Source: Myxococcaceae bacterium
Lineage (GTDB): Bacteria > Myxococcota > Myxococcia > Myxococcales > Myxococcaceae
Length of the DNA stretch: 6,590 nucleotides
Assembly: GCA_018262385.1 (NCBI GenBank)
Contig: JAGSPQ010000205.1
Coordinates: 1 to 6,590, forward strand
Reading direction: 5' to 3'
Below the pieces are notes generated by a model. It did no database searches and had not been told where the DNA came from. It saw only the letters and a list, made by a program, of their open reading frames with translations. A program made the translations under genes and the position numbers. Position 1 is the stretch's first letter, and each line of letters starts with the position of its first letter. Of this stretch, positions 5,427-6,590 are shown in pieces.

Positions 5427-6075
5427 AGCGGCGCAGTTGGCGTTCACGGAAGGGGCCTCCCGGCTGGGTCTGAACCTCGGATCCGAGGTGTTTCCGGCGC
5501 TCGAAATCTGGGCCGACGAGCTGCTGAAGTGGAACGCGCGGGTCAACCTCACCGCCATCACCCAGCCCCTGGAAGTGGTCGAGAAGCACCTGCTCGATTC
5601 GCTTGCGGTGTTGCCGGAGGTAGCAGGCGCTACCACCTTGTTGGACCTTGGCGCGGGCGCTGGGCTGCCCGGCATTCCGTTGGCGGTGGCGCTGCCCGGC
5701 TTGTCGGTGACGATGGTGGATGCGGTGAACAAGAAGGTCGCATTCCTCAAGCATGTGATCGTCAAGCTCGGTCTGACCGGCCGGGCTCGGGCGGTTCATC
5801 TGCGGGCCGCCGGTACACCTGCAGCGGAGAATTTGAGCCGGGCGGAGGTGGTGATCGCGCGGGCGTTGATGGACCTCGAGCAGTGGGTACCGTTCGCCCT
5901 GCCCTACCTGGCGGACGGCGGCCGGCTGGTTGCGATGCTGGCCCGCCCGCCTGCCGAATCGAAGCTCGAGCAACTCGCGCGCACCCATGGGTTGCGGCTC
6001 ATTTCGCTGCGAGCCTTCACCCTGCCCGCTTCGGGCGATCCACGTTCCGTCGCCGTGTTTCAGTCCGGCAGCTGA
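5419..6075 (+). CDS. rsmG: 16S rRNA (guanine(527)-N7)-methyltransferase RsmG (GidB)
   Basis: Uses S-adenosylmethionine to methylate N7 of G527 (E. coli numbering) in the 530 loop of 16S rRNA; loss in other bacteria gives low-level streptomycin resistance. From GTG 5419 the protein is 218 aa, close to the usual ~210. Motifs: WNARVNLTAIT (38-48), HLLDSL (57-62), SAM-binding LLDLGAGAGLPGIPLA (74-89; LDxGxGxGxPGIPLA), VDAVNKKVAFLKHV (100-113), the second half of the Rossmann fold with VVIARALMDLEQWV (144-157), and LADGGRLVAM (164-173). RsmG proteins usually have SRA where IARA is seen here, a mild change. It follows mnmG by 84 bases, as in many genomes. The leader carries two DnaA-box matches and possibly a hairpin over the ribosome binding site; a parS site follows the stop codon at once. 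Confidence 0.96.
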   Translation: MDKAAQLAFTEGASRLGLNLGSEVFPALEIWADELLKWNARVNLTAITQPLEVVEKHLLDSLAVLPEVAGATTLLDLGAGAGLPGIPLAVALPGLSVTMVDAVNKKVAFLKHVIVKLGLTGRARAVHLRAAGTPAAENLSRAEVVIARALMDLEQWVPFALPYLADGGRLVAMLARPPAESKLEQLARTHGLRLISLRAFTLPASGDPRSVAVFQSGS

Positions 6076-6078
6076 CCG

Positions 6079-6094
6079 GGTTCCACGTGAAACA
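6079..6094. promoter_or_regulatory. parS site for chromosome partitioning (ParB binding), just after rsmG
   Basis: GGTTCCACGTGAAACA is identical over all 16 bases to the site at 5323-5338, 756 bp away, and begins three bases after the rsmG stop codon. The flanking bases differ, so only the site itself is conserved, as expected for ParB binding rather than for a duplicated segment. Confidence 0.88.
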
Positions 6095-6503
6095 TCTGCG
6101 CGCTTGAGTCGCGGGGCGGCAGGTCCTGCGCTCGCCGACGGGCTTCGGTCTGGCGGAGGACCCCGCCGACTCGACTCTCGATCGGCGCGCGTGAACGCCT
6201 GGAGCGGAGGTGCCGGGGCGCTGCTCCCTCAGCCGGCCGAGTGAAGCGTTTCTTGCGCCTAACCCGAGCCTCCGACCCGGAGCGAGCCGGATTGCCAGCG
6301 CTCCGGTGGGGCTTGATGCGATCCGCAGTGGAGGAGCATGCGAGGGGTGGTGATCGGAGGCGGGCGGCGGTGTGGGGCCGAACGAGACGCGGCGTCGCTC
6401 GAATCGAGCCCGGTGCCGGGAGCGAGGCGCTGCCCTTGGCGCGCTGCTGGCTCGCGCGCGTGCTGGAACTCGGCGTCTCGATGGCGCGAGGGAGGCGCCG
6501 CGA
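6095..6503. other. Region without a recognisable gene downstream of rsmG
   Basis: About 400 bases of GC-rich sequence. Open frames here (for example 6241-6528, + strand) give Arg/Ala/Gly-rich products without recognisable motifs, and none has a good ribosome binding site. I see no tRNA, intrinsic terminator or clear promoter. A short palindrome, CCCGG-TG-CCGGG, lies near 6410-6421. In this gene order parA would be expected downstream; it is not in the window. Confidence 0.45.
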
Positions 6504-6590
6504 GCGCGGAGCCGAAGCGCGGAGCTGAAGCGCGGTGCCGAGCGCGGAGCTGAAGCGCGGAGCCGAAGCGCGGAGCTGAAGCGCGGAGCT
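6504..6590. repeat. 13-bp tandem repeat array, running off the window end
   Basis: Six units and a partial seventh of GCGCGGAGCYGAA: 6504-6516, 6517-6529, 6530-6541 (12 bp, with A to T and one A lost), 6542-6554, 6555-6567, 6568-6580, then 6581-6590 cut by the window end. The Y position reads C,T,C,T,C,T,T, so an approximately 26-bp two-unit period is also visible. A 13-bp unit is not a multiple of three and the region lacks a gene, so it is probably non-coding. The true length of the array is unknown. Confidence 0.88.

Noticed and set aside
3094..5988. Very long minus-strand open frame (964 codons) opposite mnmG and rsmG
   Set aside because: It lies antisense to two certain genes. The product is rich in Arg, Gln, His, Gly and Pro with no family motif, the usual shadow of strongly GC-biased third positions.
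6113..6166. GC-rich complementary stretches after rsmG as a terminator
   Set aside because: Pairing is long-range and interrupted, with no T-run following; indistinguishable from chance in this composition.
6241..6528. 95-codon plus-strand frame after rsmG
   Set aside because: Product is Arg/Ala/Gly-rich without motifs, no ribosome binding site is visible, and the frame ends inside the 13-bp repeats.

Overview
The window is a GC-rich (roughly two thirds or more G+C), almost gapless stretch of bacterial chromosome with every gene on the + strand. The order is the 3' end of yidC, a jag/khpB-like gene, a 74-codon gene, mnmE, mnmG and rsmG. This is the conserved block that lies beside the replication origin in many bacteria. 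High GC, GTG and TTG starts, a jag gene directly after yidC, and the wording of the proteins suggest a myxobacterium-like organism (Myxococcota, formerly Deltaproteobacteria). That placement rests on pattern recognition and was not tested by a search.

Layout: 3-791 is the membrane insertase YidC, which begins upstream of the window. 829-1608 encodes a KhpB/Jag-type protein with a KH-like and an R3H-like domain joined by a long Pro/Ala linker. 1614-1838 is a small unrecognised gene. 1851-3161 is MnmE and 3517-5334 is MnmG, the two halves of the tRNA wobble-uridine modification enzyme. 5419-6075 is RsmG, the 16S rRNA G527 methyltransferase. Gaps are small except 3162-3516 (355 bases, before mnmG) and everything after 6075. 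I see no convincing gene in either, and the last ~90 bases are a 13-bp tandem repeat that runs off the end.

Besides the housekeeping genes, the window holds a set of origin-proximal DNA sites. Two identical parS-type ParB sites lie at 5323-5338 (across the mnmG stop codon) and 6079-6094 (just past the rsmG stop). A one-mismatch parS-like palindrome lies inside mnmG at 3887-3902. A perfect DnaA box sits on the rsmG start codon and an 8/9 box lies 65 bases upstream of it. A pair of near-identical 14-bp repeats with DnaA-box-like cores lies 52 bp apart in the mnmE-mnmG gap. parA and parB usually follow rsmG in this gene order, so the parS sites fit the neighbourhood.

Functionally, YidC and the Jag-like protein link membrane insertion and RNA binding, MnmE and MnmG modify tRNA, and RsmG modifies rRNA: a translation-centred cluster overlaid with chromosome segregation and replication-initiation signals. 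I found no evidence of a wholly new system. The points most worth a second look are the parS/DnaA-box arrangement, the diverged guanine-recognition motifs (G4 and G5) of MnmE, the degenerate KH and R3H signatures of the Jag-like protein, and the 13-bp repeat array.
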